A DNA stretch of 64,000 nucleotides from JANMDN01 sp031376285 (lineage in GTDB: Bacteria; Actinomycetota; Thermoleophilia; Miltoncostaeales; Miltoncostaeaceae): the NCBI GenBank assembly GCA_031376285.1, contig JANMDN010000021.1:5586-69585 (forward strand). The letters are read 5' to 3'. The notes under the pieces were generated by a model. The model was not told the origin of the DNA, did no database searches, and saw nothing but the letters and a program-made list of their open reading frames with translations. Within the stretch, counting starts at the first letter, position 1. Every line of letters begins with the position of its first letter. The translations under genes were made by a program, and so were the position numbers. Shown one piece after another: positions 1 to 8,172 of the stretch.

Positions 1-641
1 CGGTCGGCGCGGCGTTGGATGATCTCAAGCTGGAGGAGCGCGATGAAGACGGCGGTCATCGCGGCGAGACTCACCACGAACCAGATCAGCATCGAGCCGG
101 GCATGTTCGCGCCGTCTCGCGTGAAGAGCACCGGGTGGACAAACGACCGTGCCACGCGGACCGAGATGAACGAGATCGGAACCGAGGCAAAGGCGATCAC
201 GGCAAAAAGCGCGCTGGAGCGCATGATCCGGTCGGGCTCGGCTGAGGAGCGCAGCATGAAGTAGGCGAGGTAGAGCAGCACGATGAGAAGCGACGTGAGC
301 AGGCGCATGTCGGTCCAAACCCACCACTGCCCCCAACCCGCCTTTGCCCAGATCGAACCGGTCACGAGCGTGAGGAACGAGAAGAGGAGGCCGAGGCCGA
401 TCGCGATGGACGAGATGTCGTCGAAGCGCTCGTCACGCCGCCGCAAGTAGAGGATCGCGGCGACCGCACCAACCCCGAACGCCACGTACGAGACGATGGC
501 GATCGAGACGTGGAAGTAGAAGATCCGTTGCGTGGGCCCCTGGATAGCGTCCTCGGGGGCGACCAAGAAGATGCCGAAGACCGCGAGGGCGGTCAGCGCC
601 ACTGCGAGGATCCCCCAGGCCGCCGGTTGGGGCCGTTTCAT
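1..641 (-). CDS. ccmC: Haem exporter protein CcmC (3' end outside window)
   Basis: Integral membrane component of system I cytochrome c maturation; CcmC delivers haem to the periplasmic chaperone CcmE. Translation from the ATG at 641 gives a multi-helix protein with the Trp-rich haem-handling motif WGQWWVWTD near residue 105, which is diagnostic of CcmC. About 213 residues are present and the reading frame runs off the window edge, so the last part is missing. The start lies 4 nt beyond the ccmB stop, as expected for a ccmABC operon read leftwards. Confidence 0.93.
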   Translation of the reverse strand, partial: MKRPQPAAWGILAVALTALAVFGIFLVAPEDAIQGPTQRIFYFHVSIAIVSYVAFGVGAVAAILYLRRRDERFDDISSIAIGLGLLFSFLTLVTGSIWAKAGWGQWWVWTDMRLLTSLLIVLLYLAYFMLRSSAEPDRIMRSSALFAVIAFASVPISFISVRVARSFVHPVLFTRDGANMPGSMLIWFVVSLAAMTAVFIALLQLEIIQRRAD

Positions 642-645
642 GCGC

Positions 646-1329
646 TCAATCATCGAAGAGAGCCTCGTGTATGGCGTATGCGACCAGAGCCAAGACTACC
701 GCATGCCCCGCGATCAGCAGGCAGTAGTTAAGGTATTCGGGGGTGTCATTTGCCCTTCCAAGCACGGCATTGGTCGCCCCCGACGCGGCGATGACGACCG
801 GCAGCGTGAGCGGCAAGACGATGACGGGAAGGATCAGCTCCCGTGCGCGTGTGAAGAGCGCCAGCGTCGCGACAAGCGTCCCGATGAAGCCGATCGCGAT
901 GTCTGCGAGCACACACACGACGAACACGAGCGGAAGGTCAGCCACCCACCCGGTCTTGACGAAGAAGACCCCAGCGAGGGGAACCGCGACGATCTCGAGT
1001 GCGAGCAGGTTCGCGGCGATCACCGTGCCCTTTGCGAGCATCATGGCCATCCGTGAGACCGGCGCGGAGAGAATCGCGTCGAGCACGCGCTGTTCGCGTT
1101 CGACGACCCAGGACCGCCCGATCGCAAGGACCGCGGTGAGCGTAATCGTCGCCCAGAGGATGCCGGGCGCAAACGTCGTGAGGTCATCGCGGCGAAGCGC
1201 CAGTTCGAAGATCACCATCATCAAGACGGCGAAGAGGACGGTGGCGGCGGTCGTCTCGCGGGTCCGCAGTTCGAGGCGCAGGTCCTTGCGCACGAGGGCG
1301 CGGTACTGGGCGTAGGGGGTCGCCCTCAC
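646..1329 (-). CDS. ccmB: Haem exporter protein CcmB
   Basis: Membrane subunit of the CcmAB ABC transporter, which powers release of holo-CcmE during cytochrome c maturation. The 227-residue length and about six hydrophobic segments match the family, and the central WVVEREQRVLDAILSAPVS stretch is typical of CcmB. The GTG start at 1329 overlaps the ccmA stop (GTGA, 4 nt), implying translational coupling. ccmC follows immediately. Confidence 0.94.
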   Translation of the reverse strand: MRATPYAQYRALVRKDLRLELRTRETTAATVLFAVLMMVIFELALRRDDLTTFAPGILWATITLTAVLAIGRSWVVEREQRVLDAILSAPVSRMAMMLAKGTVIAANLLALEIVAVPLAGVFFVKTGWVADLPLVFVVCVLADIAIGFIGTLVATLALFTRARELILPVIVLPLTLPVVIAASGATNAVLGRANDTPEYLNYCLLIAGHAVVLALVAYAIHEALFDD

Positions 1330-1943
1330 GCGAGCCGCCCGGCATCGAGGCGCACGACCTGATCTGCGAGCGTTGCCGCTCGGACAGCGTCGTGGGTGAT
1401 CAGCACGACGCCCCGCCCTTGGCGCTCGCTGATGATCGCATCGAGGAGCGCCTGCCCCTGCGCGTCGAGACCCGCGTGCGGCTCGTCGAGAAGGAGCAGC
1501 TCCGGCTCGGAGAGCAGCATCCGTGCGATACCGAGGCGTTGGACCATGCCGCGAGAAAGATCACGAACCCGATCGTTTGAGCGAAGGAGCAGGCCGACCC
1601 GCTCCAGCAGCTCCGCGCCGCTCTGGCGGGGCGCCCCGTGGAGATCACCGAAGAACTCCATGTTCTGCGAGCAGGTCAAATCGAGGTAGACCTGGGGATC
1701 GTGGCCGAGGTAGCCGATCTTCGCCCGTGCCTTGGCGCCATCCAGGGGGACGGCGTGCCCGCAGATCTCGAGCGTCCCAGCTTGGGGACGAATCAGCGTC
1801 GCGAACATCCGAAGGAGCGTTGTCTTGCCGGCGCCGTTCGCTCCGAGAATGGCGACACACTGCCCGGCTCCCAGGTCGAGGTCGACGCCATCCACCGCTC
1901 GGCGCCCCGCGTATGACTTCGAGAGGCCGCGCGCGGTGATCAG
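1326..1943 (-). CDS. ccmA: Haem exporter ATP-binding protein CcmA
   Basis: ABC ATPase subunit of the CcmAB complex. Walker A GANGAGKTT lies at about residues 34-42, an ABC signature-like LSRGM near 135, and Walker B LLLLDEP follows, with a downstream His switch (LITHD). The frame is open far upstream, but that part is Arg-rich antisense-type sequence overlapping the prenyltransferase gene. No ATG, GTG or TTG is in frame near the conserved N-terminus. The best start is a CTG at 1943 overlapping the upstream TGA (CTGA), giving 205 residues, the normal CcmA length. The product is sure; the CTG start is inferred. Confidence 0.9.
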   Translation of the reverse strand: MITARGLSKSYAGRRAVDGVDLDLGAGQCVAILGANGAGKTTLLRMFATLIRPQAGTLEICGHAVPLDGAKARAKIGYLGHDPQVYLDLTCSQNMEFFGDLHGAPRQSGAELLERVGLLLRSNDRVRDLSRGMVQRLGIARMLLSEPELLLLDEPHAGLDAQGQALLDAIISERQGRGVVLITHDAVRAATLADQVVRLDAGRLA

Positions 1944-2866
1944 CGGAGGGCCACCTCGGCGACGACCGTCGCCGCGAAGATGACCGAGAGCGCGATGTTC
2001 GCATGACTGAAGGCGGCGTTGATTCGGTCTGGGCGACCTGACCGGATGATCATGTTCTCGACAACGAGTACGGCCGCGCAGAGGGCGACACCGACGAAGT
2101 ACGGCCAGCGCGCGTCGACGCCAATGCCGACGGCCACAAGGAGCAGCCCGGCAGCGAGGTGGAGCGCGCGGGTAAACCAAAGGGCGCGACGCGCCCCGAA
2201 CCGCGCGGGGATCGAATGGACGCCGTGGGCGACGTCGAAGTCGACATCCAGGAGGGCGTAGACGATGTCGAAGCCGGCGATCCAGCAGGCGACGGCCAGG
2301 CCGAGCGCGATGGTCGCCCAGGTGACCTCACCGGTGACGGCAAGCCACGCCCCCACGGGAGCGAGACCGATCGTGAGGCCGAGAACAAGATGGCAAGTCC
2401 AGCTGATGCGCTTCACGTACGGGTAGATCCAGAACATGGCGACCGGGACGGGCCAGAGGTAGCGCGTGGGCTCGGCGAGCTGACTCGTCGAGGCAACGAG
2501 CGCTGCGAGGCTCACGACGGCGAAAATGACAACCTGGGTCGGGGTGAGACGACCACTTGGGAGCTCACGCCCGGCGGTCCGTGGGTTGCGGGCGTCGATG
2601 CGATGGTCGATCAGGCGGTTGAGCGCCATCGCAAGCGATCGGGCCCCGACCATCGCGACACCGATCCACGCGAAGCGGCCGGCGGGTGGCCACGCCATCT
2701 GCGCAAAGACGGCGCCCGCGAGCGCGAATGGCAGGGCGAAGATCGTGTGCGCGAATCGCACGAGACCGAGGAGCGCGGGGATGAGGGCCAGCCCGCGGGC
2801 GGGCGTGCGGGCGATGGATGTCGACACGACTCTCGATGCTACCCCGTATGCCCGCGCGCCCACCAC
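1940..2866 (-). CDS. UbiA-family prenyltransferase (MqnP-like, menaquinone pathway)
   Basis: Membrane prenyltransferase that joins a polyprenyl diphosphate to an aromatic acid. The first Asp-rich motif is NRLIDHRID near residue 85 and the second is LLDVDFD near 205, separated by hydrophobic helices; the 308-residue length fits. The closest family by memory is the UbiA-like enzyme found with futalosine-pathway menaquinone genes, but no other mqn gene is visible, so that role is inferred. The real start may be one of the GTG codons up to about 15 codons downstream of 2866. It heads the ccmABC unit and overlaps ccmA. Confidence 0.85.
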   Translation of the reverse strand: MVGARAYGVASRVVSTSIARTPARGLALIPALLGLVRFAHTIFALPFALAGAVFAQMAWPPAGRFAWIGVAMVGARSLAMALNRLIDHRIDARNPRTAGRELPSGRLTPTQVVIFAVVSLAALVASTSQLAEPTRYLWPVPVAMFWIYPYVKRISWTCHLVLGLTIGLAPVGAWLAVTGEVTWATIALGLAVACWIAGFDIVYALLDVDFDVAHGVHSIPARFGARRALWFTRALHLAAGLLLVAVGIGVDARWPYFVGVALCAAVLVVENMIIRSGRPDRINAAFSHANIALSVIFAATVVAEVALR

Positions 2867-2948
2867 CTGACGCCTGTCGCTTCACGATCGACGCGCCGTC
2901 GGAGTCGTGGTCGGCCGCGCATCGCGTTGACCATGGTACGATGACTAT

Positions 2949-3173
2949 ATGAAAATCATCGCATCGAGCGTGTTCAAGGCGCGCTGCCTCGCTCTCCTCG
3001 ACGAGGTCGCTGCGACGGGCGAGGAGTTCGTCATCACCAAGCGTGGAAAGCCGGTCGCCCGTCTGAGCGGACTCACGGCGCCGGCGCCCTTGACCGGAAG
3101 CGTCATGTTTCGCGTGAGCGACGCGGACCTCGTCGGACCGACCGGCGAGACCTGGGAGGCCGAGCGCGAGTGA
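2949..3173 (+). CDS. Phd/YefM-family antitoxin
   Basis: Small 74-residue antitoxin. The N-terminal half (KIIASSVFKARCLALLDEV, then VITKRGKPVARL) is the classic Phd fold that dimerises and binds the operator. The C-terminal tail should wrap the toxin. Its stop overlaps the start of the PIN toxin by 4 nt (GTGA), the usual arrangement in which the antitoxin is translated first. No convincing -35/-10 pair was identified just upstream. It is divergent from the prenyltransferase gene. Confidence 0.88.
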   Translation: MKIIASSVFKARCLALLDEVAATGEEFVITKRGKPVARLSGLTAPAPLTGSVMFRVSDADLVGPTGETWEAERE

Positions 3174-3553
3174 TCCTCCTCGACACCCACGTGTGGCTTT
3201 GGTGGGTATCGCAGCCCGACAAGCTCTCGGCGACCGCGCGCAGCGCAATCGAGACCGCAGCCGAGATCGGAGTCTCGTCGATCTCCAGCTGGGAAATCGC
3301 CACCCTTGTTCGGCTCGGCCGGATCGAACTGGACCGTCCCGCGAACGACTGGATTGGCCAGGCACTCAGCCACCCGCGAGTTCGCGACATTCCGGTCACG
3401 TCTTCGATCGCATCCCGCGCGGGCGCGCTTGAGGCGTTTCATGGCGATCCGGCGGACCGGATGATCTACTCGACGGCACTGGACCTTCGATCGCCGCTCC
3501 TCAGTCGCGACTTGGCCCTACGGCGTCGCGACCCCGTGCGGGTTATCTGGTAG
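3170..3553 (+). CDS. PIN-domain toxin (VapC-like RNase)
   Basis: Probable Mg-dependent endoribonuclease of 127 residues, the toxin partner of the preceding Phd antitoxin. PIN acidic residues are visible: Asp in LLDTHVWLWW at the N-terminus, Glu in SSISSWEIATL near residue 42, and Asp in DPADRMIYSTAL near 92. The WLWWV and GDPADR motifs are typical of the PIN subgroup paired with Phd antitoxins. The GTG start at 3170 overlaps the antitoxin stop. Confidence 0.88.
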   Translation: MILLDTHVWLWWVSQPDKLSATARSAIETAAEIGVSSISSWEIATLVRLGRIELDRPANDWIGQALSHPRVRDIPVTSSIASRAGALEAFHGDPADRMIYSTALDLRSPLLSRDLALRRRDPVRVIW

Positions 3554-3589
3554 CCGCAGTCATGCCACACGAGAGCGCGCCCGCACGGC

Positions 3590-4699
3590 TCAGAGGCGCG
3601 GCCAGCTTGCGACGTAGGGGTAGGGCCGGGTCGGGCCTCCGCCCCCGGGGTGGATCTCGAAGTGGACGTGGACGCCGGTGCCGACGGCGCTTCCCGAGTC
3701 CCCCATGTAGCCGAGAACCGTGCCGATCGGCACGCGGTTTCCTTCTGAGGCCGCTGGGGCGAAGCCCTCGAGGTGAGCGTAGTAGTAGGTCGTACCGCTG
3801 TCGTCGCGAAGCCAGAACCGACGTCCACCAAGGGTGTTCCAACCGACCCGGTAGACGGTACCGCTGGCGACGGCAACGAGCGGCGTCCCTCGCTCGGAGA
3901 AGATGTCGATCCCCTCGTGGTACCGACCACCGGGGCGAGGAAACAGCCAATCGTCGGTGAACCGGGCCGGGCCCTGAACCGGAAAGACGTGATTCACTCC
4001 GGCGGGCAGCTGGCCCGGAGCACCGCTCACCTCCGCGGTCCGTTTGGCGACGCCGACCGCCCGCCGGCGGGCCTCCTCGGCCGTGATCGCTCGACGCAGA
4101 TCCGAGCGCGCCGAGCGAAGCGAAGACCGCCGGGAGTTCACCGCGCGCTCGACGACCCTGCGCCGAGCGGAGACGACCACGAGTGCTCGGCGGGCACGAC
4201 CGCGTTCATCGACCAGGCGAACCCGCAGCTGCTTGAGCTCCACTCCCCGGTCACGCAGCTGCGTGACAACCCGTGCGTCTTGATCGGCGAGTCGACGCTG
4301 AAACGACAGGATCGCCTCGACGTCGTTGATGCTGCCGCTCGCGAGCGCGATCGCCGCCGCGCTCGGCTCCCCGCGACGGTAGAGGGCCGACAGCCTCGCT
4401 GCCGCCGCCGCGCGCAGGCGCCCAAGATCAGTGCGCGCGGTGACAAGATCCGACTCGGTCTCGCGAATACGACCCCGAACCCCGTCAAGACGATCGAGTG
4501 CCCGGTTGTGCGCTGCGGCCGCAGCTCCGGCGCGTTGGTCGAGCGTGGCGAGCTGTCGGTTCAGCCGAGCGATCTCGGCTCGGATCGACGTAGGCGTTGG
4601 CGCGCCTGTTGCCGACCCCGCGATCAAGCCAAGCGCGGAGACGGCGATCAAGCAAGAACGCGAGATATGACGGGCGGCCACCCAGTCCGATTCGCTCAA
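3590..4699 (-). CDS. Secreted M23 peptidase with coiled coil (EnvC/NlpD-like)
   Basis: Predicted exported cell-wall endopeptidase or amidase activator. There is an N-terminal hydrophobic signal segment (residues 12-32), then a long Ala/Arg/Leu coiled coil (about 40-215), then an M23 LytM domain. Zn ligands are present: HEGID near 261 and HVHFEIH near 344, with the intermediate YYYAHLEG. The domain order is that of EnvC/PcsB-type proteins acting at the division septum, and all catalytic residues are retained. It is read leftwards after the spermidine-synthase-like gene, with a 32-nt gap. Confidence 0.88.
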   Translation of the reverse strand: MSESDWVAARHISRSCLIAVSALGLIAGSATGAPTPTSIRAEIARLNRQLATLDQRAGAAAAAHNRALDRLDGVRGRIRETESDLVTARTDLGRLRAAAAARLSALYRRGEPSAAAIALASGSINDVEAILSFQRRLADQDARVVTQLRDRGVELKQLRVRLVDERGRARRALVVVSARRRVVERAVNSRRSSLRSARSDLRRAITAEEARRRAVGVAKRTAEVSGAPGQLPAGVNHVFPVQGPARFTDDWLFPRPGGRYHEGIDIFSERGTPLVAVASGTVYRVGWNTLGGRRFWLRDDSGTTYYYAHLEGFAPAASEGNRVPIGTVLGYMGDSGSAVGTGVHVHFEIHPGGGGPTRPYPYVASWPRL

Positions 4700-4731
4700 C
4701 CCGGGTGGGACTCCTGCCGCAGCTGCCGTTC

Positions 4732-6204
4732 CTAGGCTCCGGGCGCGCCCGACCGGAGGTATGCGAGGAGACCTTGATCGGTCAGGAGTTCGACCGGCGC
4801 TCGGTCGTCGGTGAACGGCTCGTCGGTCGGGTTGGTTGGGCGCAGCCGCTCAGCCAGGATCTGGGAGGGCGCTCGGGCGCTTCCCTTGGCAGCGAGCAGC
4901 CGCTTCGTTGCGAGCCTGGCGGCCGTCACGTCGCTGAAGCCGAGAACGATCGAGTTGAACTCGTCGTAGCGTGCAACCTGGACTGCCGGGAACTCCGCCC
5001 GCATCGTGGCCGCGATGCGATCGACGACGGCGAGCTCGTCCGGGGGCGTGCCGACGTTGATCGCGAGGACACCGTGGGGTTCCAGCCGCGCGCGCACCTC
5101 CTCGAAGAACTCGCGGGTGACGAGGTGGAAGGGGATGTAGGGCTGCCGGTAAGCGTCGACGATCACGGCGTCGAATCGCTCGGTGCTCGATGCCGTCCAG
5201 TGGCGGGCGTCGGCGGTGTGCACGGTGAGCGCAGGGTTACGCATCCCGAGGAAGCGTCGACCGACCGACGACACCGTCGGGTCGATCTCGACGCCGTCGA
5301 TCTGGTAGCCCGGCCAGGTGAGCTCGTAGAGGTTGGCCACCGTCCCGCCGGCGTTCCCGAGCACGGCGAGTCGTCCCTTCTCCCTCCGGGCAAGTACTGG
5401 GAGGGCAAGGAACGCGTCCCAGTATCCACCGGTGGCTCCTCCGCCGGCCGGCAGGATCGAATGGACTGCCCAGCCCTCGTTGAGATGAAGGACCCGATCT
5501 CCGTCGGCCTGTTCGACGACTTGGACGTACTGGTACGGCGACTCGGCTTCGAAGAGGAGGCGCTCGCCGGCGCGGGCGCTCTTCACGCCGCCGGTTGGCA
5601 TCACGGTGAGGATGATCAGCATTGGGGCGGCGAGCCGGCCCCACCTGGGCGTGGCTGGAGTGGCCGCGAGGGCAAGAGCGGCCGCCGCCAAGAGGAGTGT
5701 GCGTCGGGTACCGATCGCTGGGATCAAGACGAGTACCGGGAGGAACGTCCCACCGATCGCGCCGAGCGTCGACAGCGCCGACAGGCGCCCGGCGACGCGG
5801 CCGGCGCCGGAAACGTCGGTCATCGCAAGGCGGACGGCCCAGGGTGTGACGGCCCCGAGTGCGGTCAGCGGGACGCAGAACGTCAGCATCGTCGCGAGAA
5901 ACGAGCCAATGAACGCACCCGTCGAGAGTTCGTCGAATGCGTCGGCGGCCAGCCCGAAGAGTGGTCGTGTGACAAACGGCAGGATCGCAAGCGAGATGGC
6001 CGCCGCGAGCACCACGCACGCCAGGGCTCGCTCGGTGGGATACCGATCGGCCAGCCGGCCGCCCAGCCAAGCCCCAAGCGCAAGGTAGATGAGCGTCAAT
6101 CCGATGACGTTTGCCCAGACGAGATTCGACGCGCCGAAGAAGGGCGCGAGGAGACGCGCCCCAGCCATCTCCGTGGTCAGCGACGCGGCCCCGGCGGTGA
6201 CCAC
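4732..6204 (-). CDS. Membrane-bound spermidine-synthase-like protein
   Basis: Fused protein of 490 residues. The first about 225 residues form several hydrophobic helices resembling the fused MFS/spermidine synthase group. The second half is a Rossmann methyltransferase-like spermidine synthase domain, with LAVLGNAGGT near 300, DGVEIDP and TADARHW. The aminopropyltransferase catalytic Asp region reads VIVDAYRQPYIPFHL. Whether it makes polyamine is unproven; many of these fused proteins have no assigned substrate. The start used is a GTG at 6204; other upstream starts are possible but unsupported. Confidence 0.8.
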   Translation of the reverse strand: MVTAGAASLTTEMAGARLLAPFFGASNLVWANVIGLTLIYLALGAWLGGRLADRYPTERALACVVLAAAISLAILPFVTRPLFGLAADAFDELSTGAFIGSFLATMLTFCVPLTALGAVTPWAVRLAMTDVSGAGRVAGRLSALSTLGAIGGTFLPVLVLIPAIGTRRTLLLAAAALALAATPATPRWGRLAAPMLIILTVMPTGGVKSARAGERLLFEAESPYQYVQVVEQADGDRVLHLNEGWAVHSILPAGGGATGGYWDAFLALPVLARREKGRLAVLGNAGGTVANLYELTWPGYQIDGVEIDPTVSSVGRRFLGMRNPALTVHTADARHWTASSTERFDAVIVDAYRQPYIPFHLVTREFFEEVRARLEPHGVLAINVGTPPDELAVVDRIAATMRAEFPAVQVARYDEFNSIVLGFSDVTAARLATKRLLAAKGSARAPSQILAERLRPTNPTDEPFTDDRAPVELLTDQGLLAYLRSGAPGA

Positions 6205-6285
6205 GATCGCGGGGAGCCAGAGTCGCCGGAGTCGCGTTGAGCCAGGCGTTAGCGCGGTGTCGGGGCGAGAGACGATCGCGTGATG

Positions 6286-7011
6286 CTACGGACAGCCGAG
6301 CGCGTCGGCGAGGTGGTTGACGTCACGCGCGACGATGTCCCAGTCTCCCTCGGCCCCGAGGTCGGTCGTCTGGCCTGGCCCGTGCTCCGCTCGGCGGGCG
6401 ATAAACGCTGTGCGCAGGTCGAGCGCGCCCGCGGCGGCGAGGTCGGAGTTGTGCGCGGCGGCGAGCATCACCTCCTCGGGCCGGAGTTTGAGGTGCCGAA
6501 CACTGTGTAGGTACGCCTCCGGTAGGGGCTTGTAGGCACCGGCAGTCTCGGCCCCAAGCACGACGTCCCACGGGAGCCCGGCCCGGGCGGCCATGTGTTC
6601 GAGCAGGGTCGTGTTGCCGTTCGAGAGCGTGCCGATCGTGAAGCGGCTCCGAAGGCGGGCGAGGCCCCCGAGGACGTCAGGCCATGGGTCGAGCCGATGC
6701 CAGGCGTGCGTCAGGTCGTCCAGCTCCGCCTCAGCGGCGCGGATGCCGCGCTCAGCGAAAATCGCGTCGAGGGACTCCCGGTGCAGCGTGTCGAGCGGCA
6801 CGAACGGACGGCGACCGGACCGGACATCTTCCATCGCCGGCTGGTACCGGCCGCGCCACTCGTCGGCAACGGCGGTCCAGTCCGCGCCCACGCCGGCGCG
6901 CTGACCGAAGGCCCCAAGCTCGGCCGTCACACTGGTCCGCCAATCGACGACCGTGCCGAAGACATCGAAGAGCACGGCCCGAAGTCCGGGCATTGGTTGG
7001 TTCGTCGCCAT
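6286..7011 (-). CDS. Haloacid dehalogenase type II (HAD superfamily)
   Basis: HAD hydrolase of 241 residues resembling (S)-2-haloacid dehalogenases, which hydrolyse 2-halo acids through an aspartyl ester. The nucleophile motif is VLFDVFGTVVDWR (residues 13-25). Motif II is TLSNGN, followed by the Lys in GAYKPLPEAY and the acidic/Asn motif AAHNSDL. The helical cap lies between motifs I and II. A second paralogue lies at 50128-50835. The natural substrate cannot be read from sequence. The ATG start is followed at once by the conserved N-terminus. Confidence 0.88.
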   Translation of the reverse strand: MATNQPMPGLRAVLFDVFGTVVDWRTSVTAELGAFGQRAGVGADWTAVADEWRGRYQPAMEDVRSGRRPFVPLDTLHRESLDAIFAERGIRAAEAELDDLTHAWHRLDPWPDVLGGLARLRSRFTIGTLSNGNTTLLEHMAARAGLPWDVVLGAETAGAYKPLPEAYLHSVRHLKLRPEEVMLAAAHNSDLAAAGALDLRTAFIARRAEHGPGQTTDLGAEGDWDIVARDVNHLADALGCP

Positions 7012-7112
7012 CGACGATCAGGCTACCCGGCGCATGGCCAGCCGGCGCTCACGCGACCCGGACGAGAACGACCGACGCCGCACCACCACGAACCCGCTCG
7101 TTGCGAACATTT

Positions 7113-7150
7113 CTTGACTGTCACCAAAGGGCCCCTTTCTGACAGTCAAG
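7113..7150 (-). repeat. 38-nt palindromic repeat, copy A
   Basis: Stem CTTGACTGTCA pairs perfectly with TGACAGTCAAG (11 bp) around a 16-nt centre that is itself nearly palindromic (AAAGGG-CC-CCTTT). Read on the minus strand it is followed by AAATGTTCGCAACGAGCGG, a flank shared with the two copies near 35.8 kb. It lies in the gene-free stretch 7012-7447 between the dehalogenase and dipeptidase genes. It lacks a T-run, so a simple terminator is not the obvious reading. Confidence 0.9.
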
Positions 7151-7280
7151 ACGTTGGGCCACGCTCGGTCAGGACGTTAGGCCACGCTCGCATCACCCCG
7201 GCGTAGCGACCGTTCGCCCGGAAACTGCGTCGGAGAACGACGGTAGCCGCACCACACGAACCCGCTCGTTGCGAACATTT

Positions 7281-7318
7281 CTTGACTGTCACCAAAGGGC
7301 CCTTTTCTGACAGTCAAG
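7281..7318 (-). repeat. 38-nt palindromic repeat, copy B
   Basis: The stem is identical to copy A, 168 nt further on, with the centre AAAGGGCCCTTTT slightly changed yet still self-complementary. The left flank (GAACCCGCTCGTTGCGAAC and the CATTT that follows) is identical to copy A, so the repeated unit is longer than the hairpin, about 65-90 nt. The rest of the 7012-7447 gap shows no gene. Confidence 0.9.
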
Positions 7319-7447
7319 ATGTTGCGCGGTGCGGCAGCCGCCGAACGGAACGGTGCGTAGGCGTGCGATCGCTTGCGTTGCCGCCTATCTGCCCGACGCG
7401 AACTGGCCTTGGTTGGGGAACCCGCTGGGGGCATGGCCCCGAGAGAA

Positions 7448-8131
7448 TCAGTCCTGCGGCGGGGCGGCGGCTCCGTAGCGGGCGGTCTGACCAGACTGAA
7501 GGCCCCAGAACTGGTCGCCGAGGTCGTAGTGCCACCACTCCTCGACGTAGGGTGTGAATCCGGCGGACGCCATCGCCCAGTAGAGGATCCGCCGGTTGTC
7601 TCGGGCGTCGCTCGGGGTCCCCTCCAAGGCGCGGGCACCGGCCGCATCAACGAACGCGTCGAAGTCGGTGCCGAGATCCAGCGGCTCCCCACTCGCGCCG
7701 ACCAACGTCAGATCGACCGCCCCGCCGGTCAGGTGCGGTGGCGGTGCGACGGCGGATCGGCTCGGGGGCGTCACGTAGCGGGCCGCCTCATCCTCAAGGA
7801 GATCCGCGGGCCAGTCCGGGTGGATCGCAATCAGCTCGTTGAGATACCCGTTGAAGAGTGCCTGCTGCGTTTCGAGCGACCGGTATCCGTCCCAGACGAG
7901 AAGGCCGAGTCCATCAGGCAGGGAGGAGGCGGCGGCGGCGAGTGCCGTCGCGACACCCGCACGGACGTGACAGCGAGGCCGTGCGCCGGGGAGGCCCATC
8001 GCGAAGTAACGGGGGTCCTCGGCGACGTTCCCTCCGATGTCAGCGACCGCGACGAGTGGCTCATCGACCGGCTCGATCGTCACATGCCGCCAGCCGTGGT
8101 TACCTCGAAGCTCCGGGATTGGTCGCGGCAT
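7448..8131 (-). CDS. D-Ala-D-Ala dipeptidase, VanX family (M15D)
   Basis: Zn metallopeptidase of 227 residues cleaving D-alanyl-D-alanine or similar dipeptides. The family signatures are in order: DGYRSLETQ near residue 82, the Zn-binding HLTGGAVDLTL near 133, and the catalytic/Zn EWWHYD near 202. No signal peptide is seen, so it is probably cytoplasmic as for VanX. There are no vanA/vanH neighbours, so a cell-wall recycling role is more likely than vancomycin resistance. It lies 41 nt after the cytochrome oxidase-linked lipoprotein gene, on the same strand. Confidence 0.88.
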   Translation of the reverse strand: MPRPIPELRGNHGWRHVTIEPVDEPLVAVADIGGNVAEDPRYFAMGLPGARPRCHVRAGVATALAAAASSLPDGLGLLVWDGYRSLETQQALFNGYLNELIAIHPDWPADLLEDEAARYVTPPSRSAVAPPPHLTGGAVDLTLVGASGEPLDLGTDFDAFVDAAGARALEGTPSDARDNRRILYWAMASAGFTPYVEEWWHYDLGDQFWGLQSGQTARYGAAAPPQD

Positions 8132-8172
8132 GGGTTTCGGGACCGGCGCAGGTCGGCGTTCGACCCTTGCGG

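Noticed and set aside
2927..2951. TTGACC as a -35 box for the Phd/PIN pair
   Set aside because: No -10 element at proper spacing before the ATG, so no promoter was called.
4597..6240. 547-codon plus-strand frame opposite the spermidine-synthase-like gene
   Set aside because: Composition is typical of an antisense frame in high-GC DNA; the minus strand has a clear family match.
7113..7318. Reading the spaced palindromes as a CRISPR array
   Set aside because: Only two copies per locus with unequal spacing (168 and 101 nt) and conserved flanks; no cas genes.
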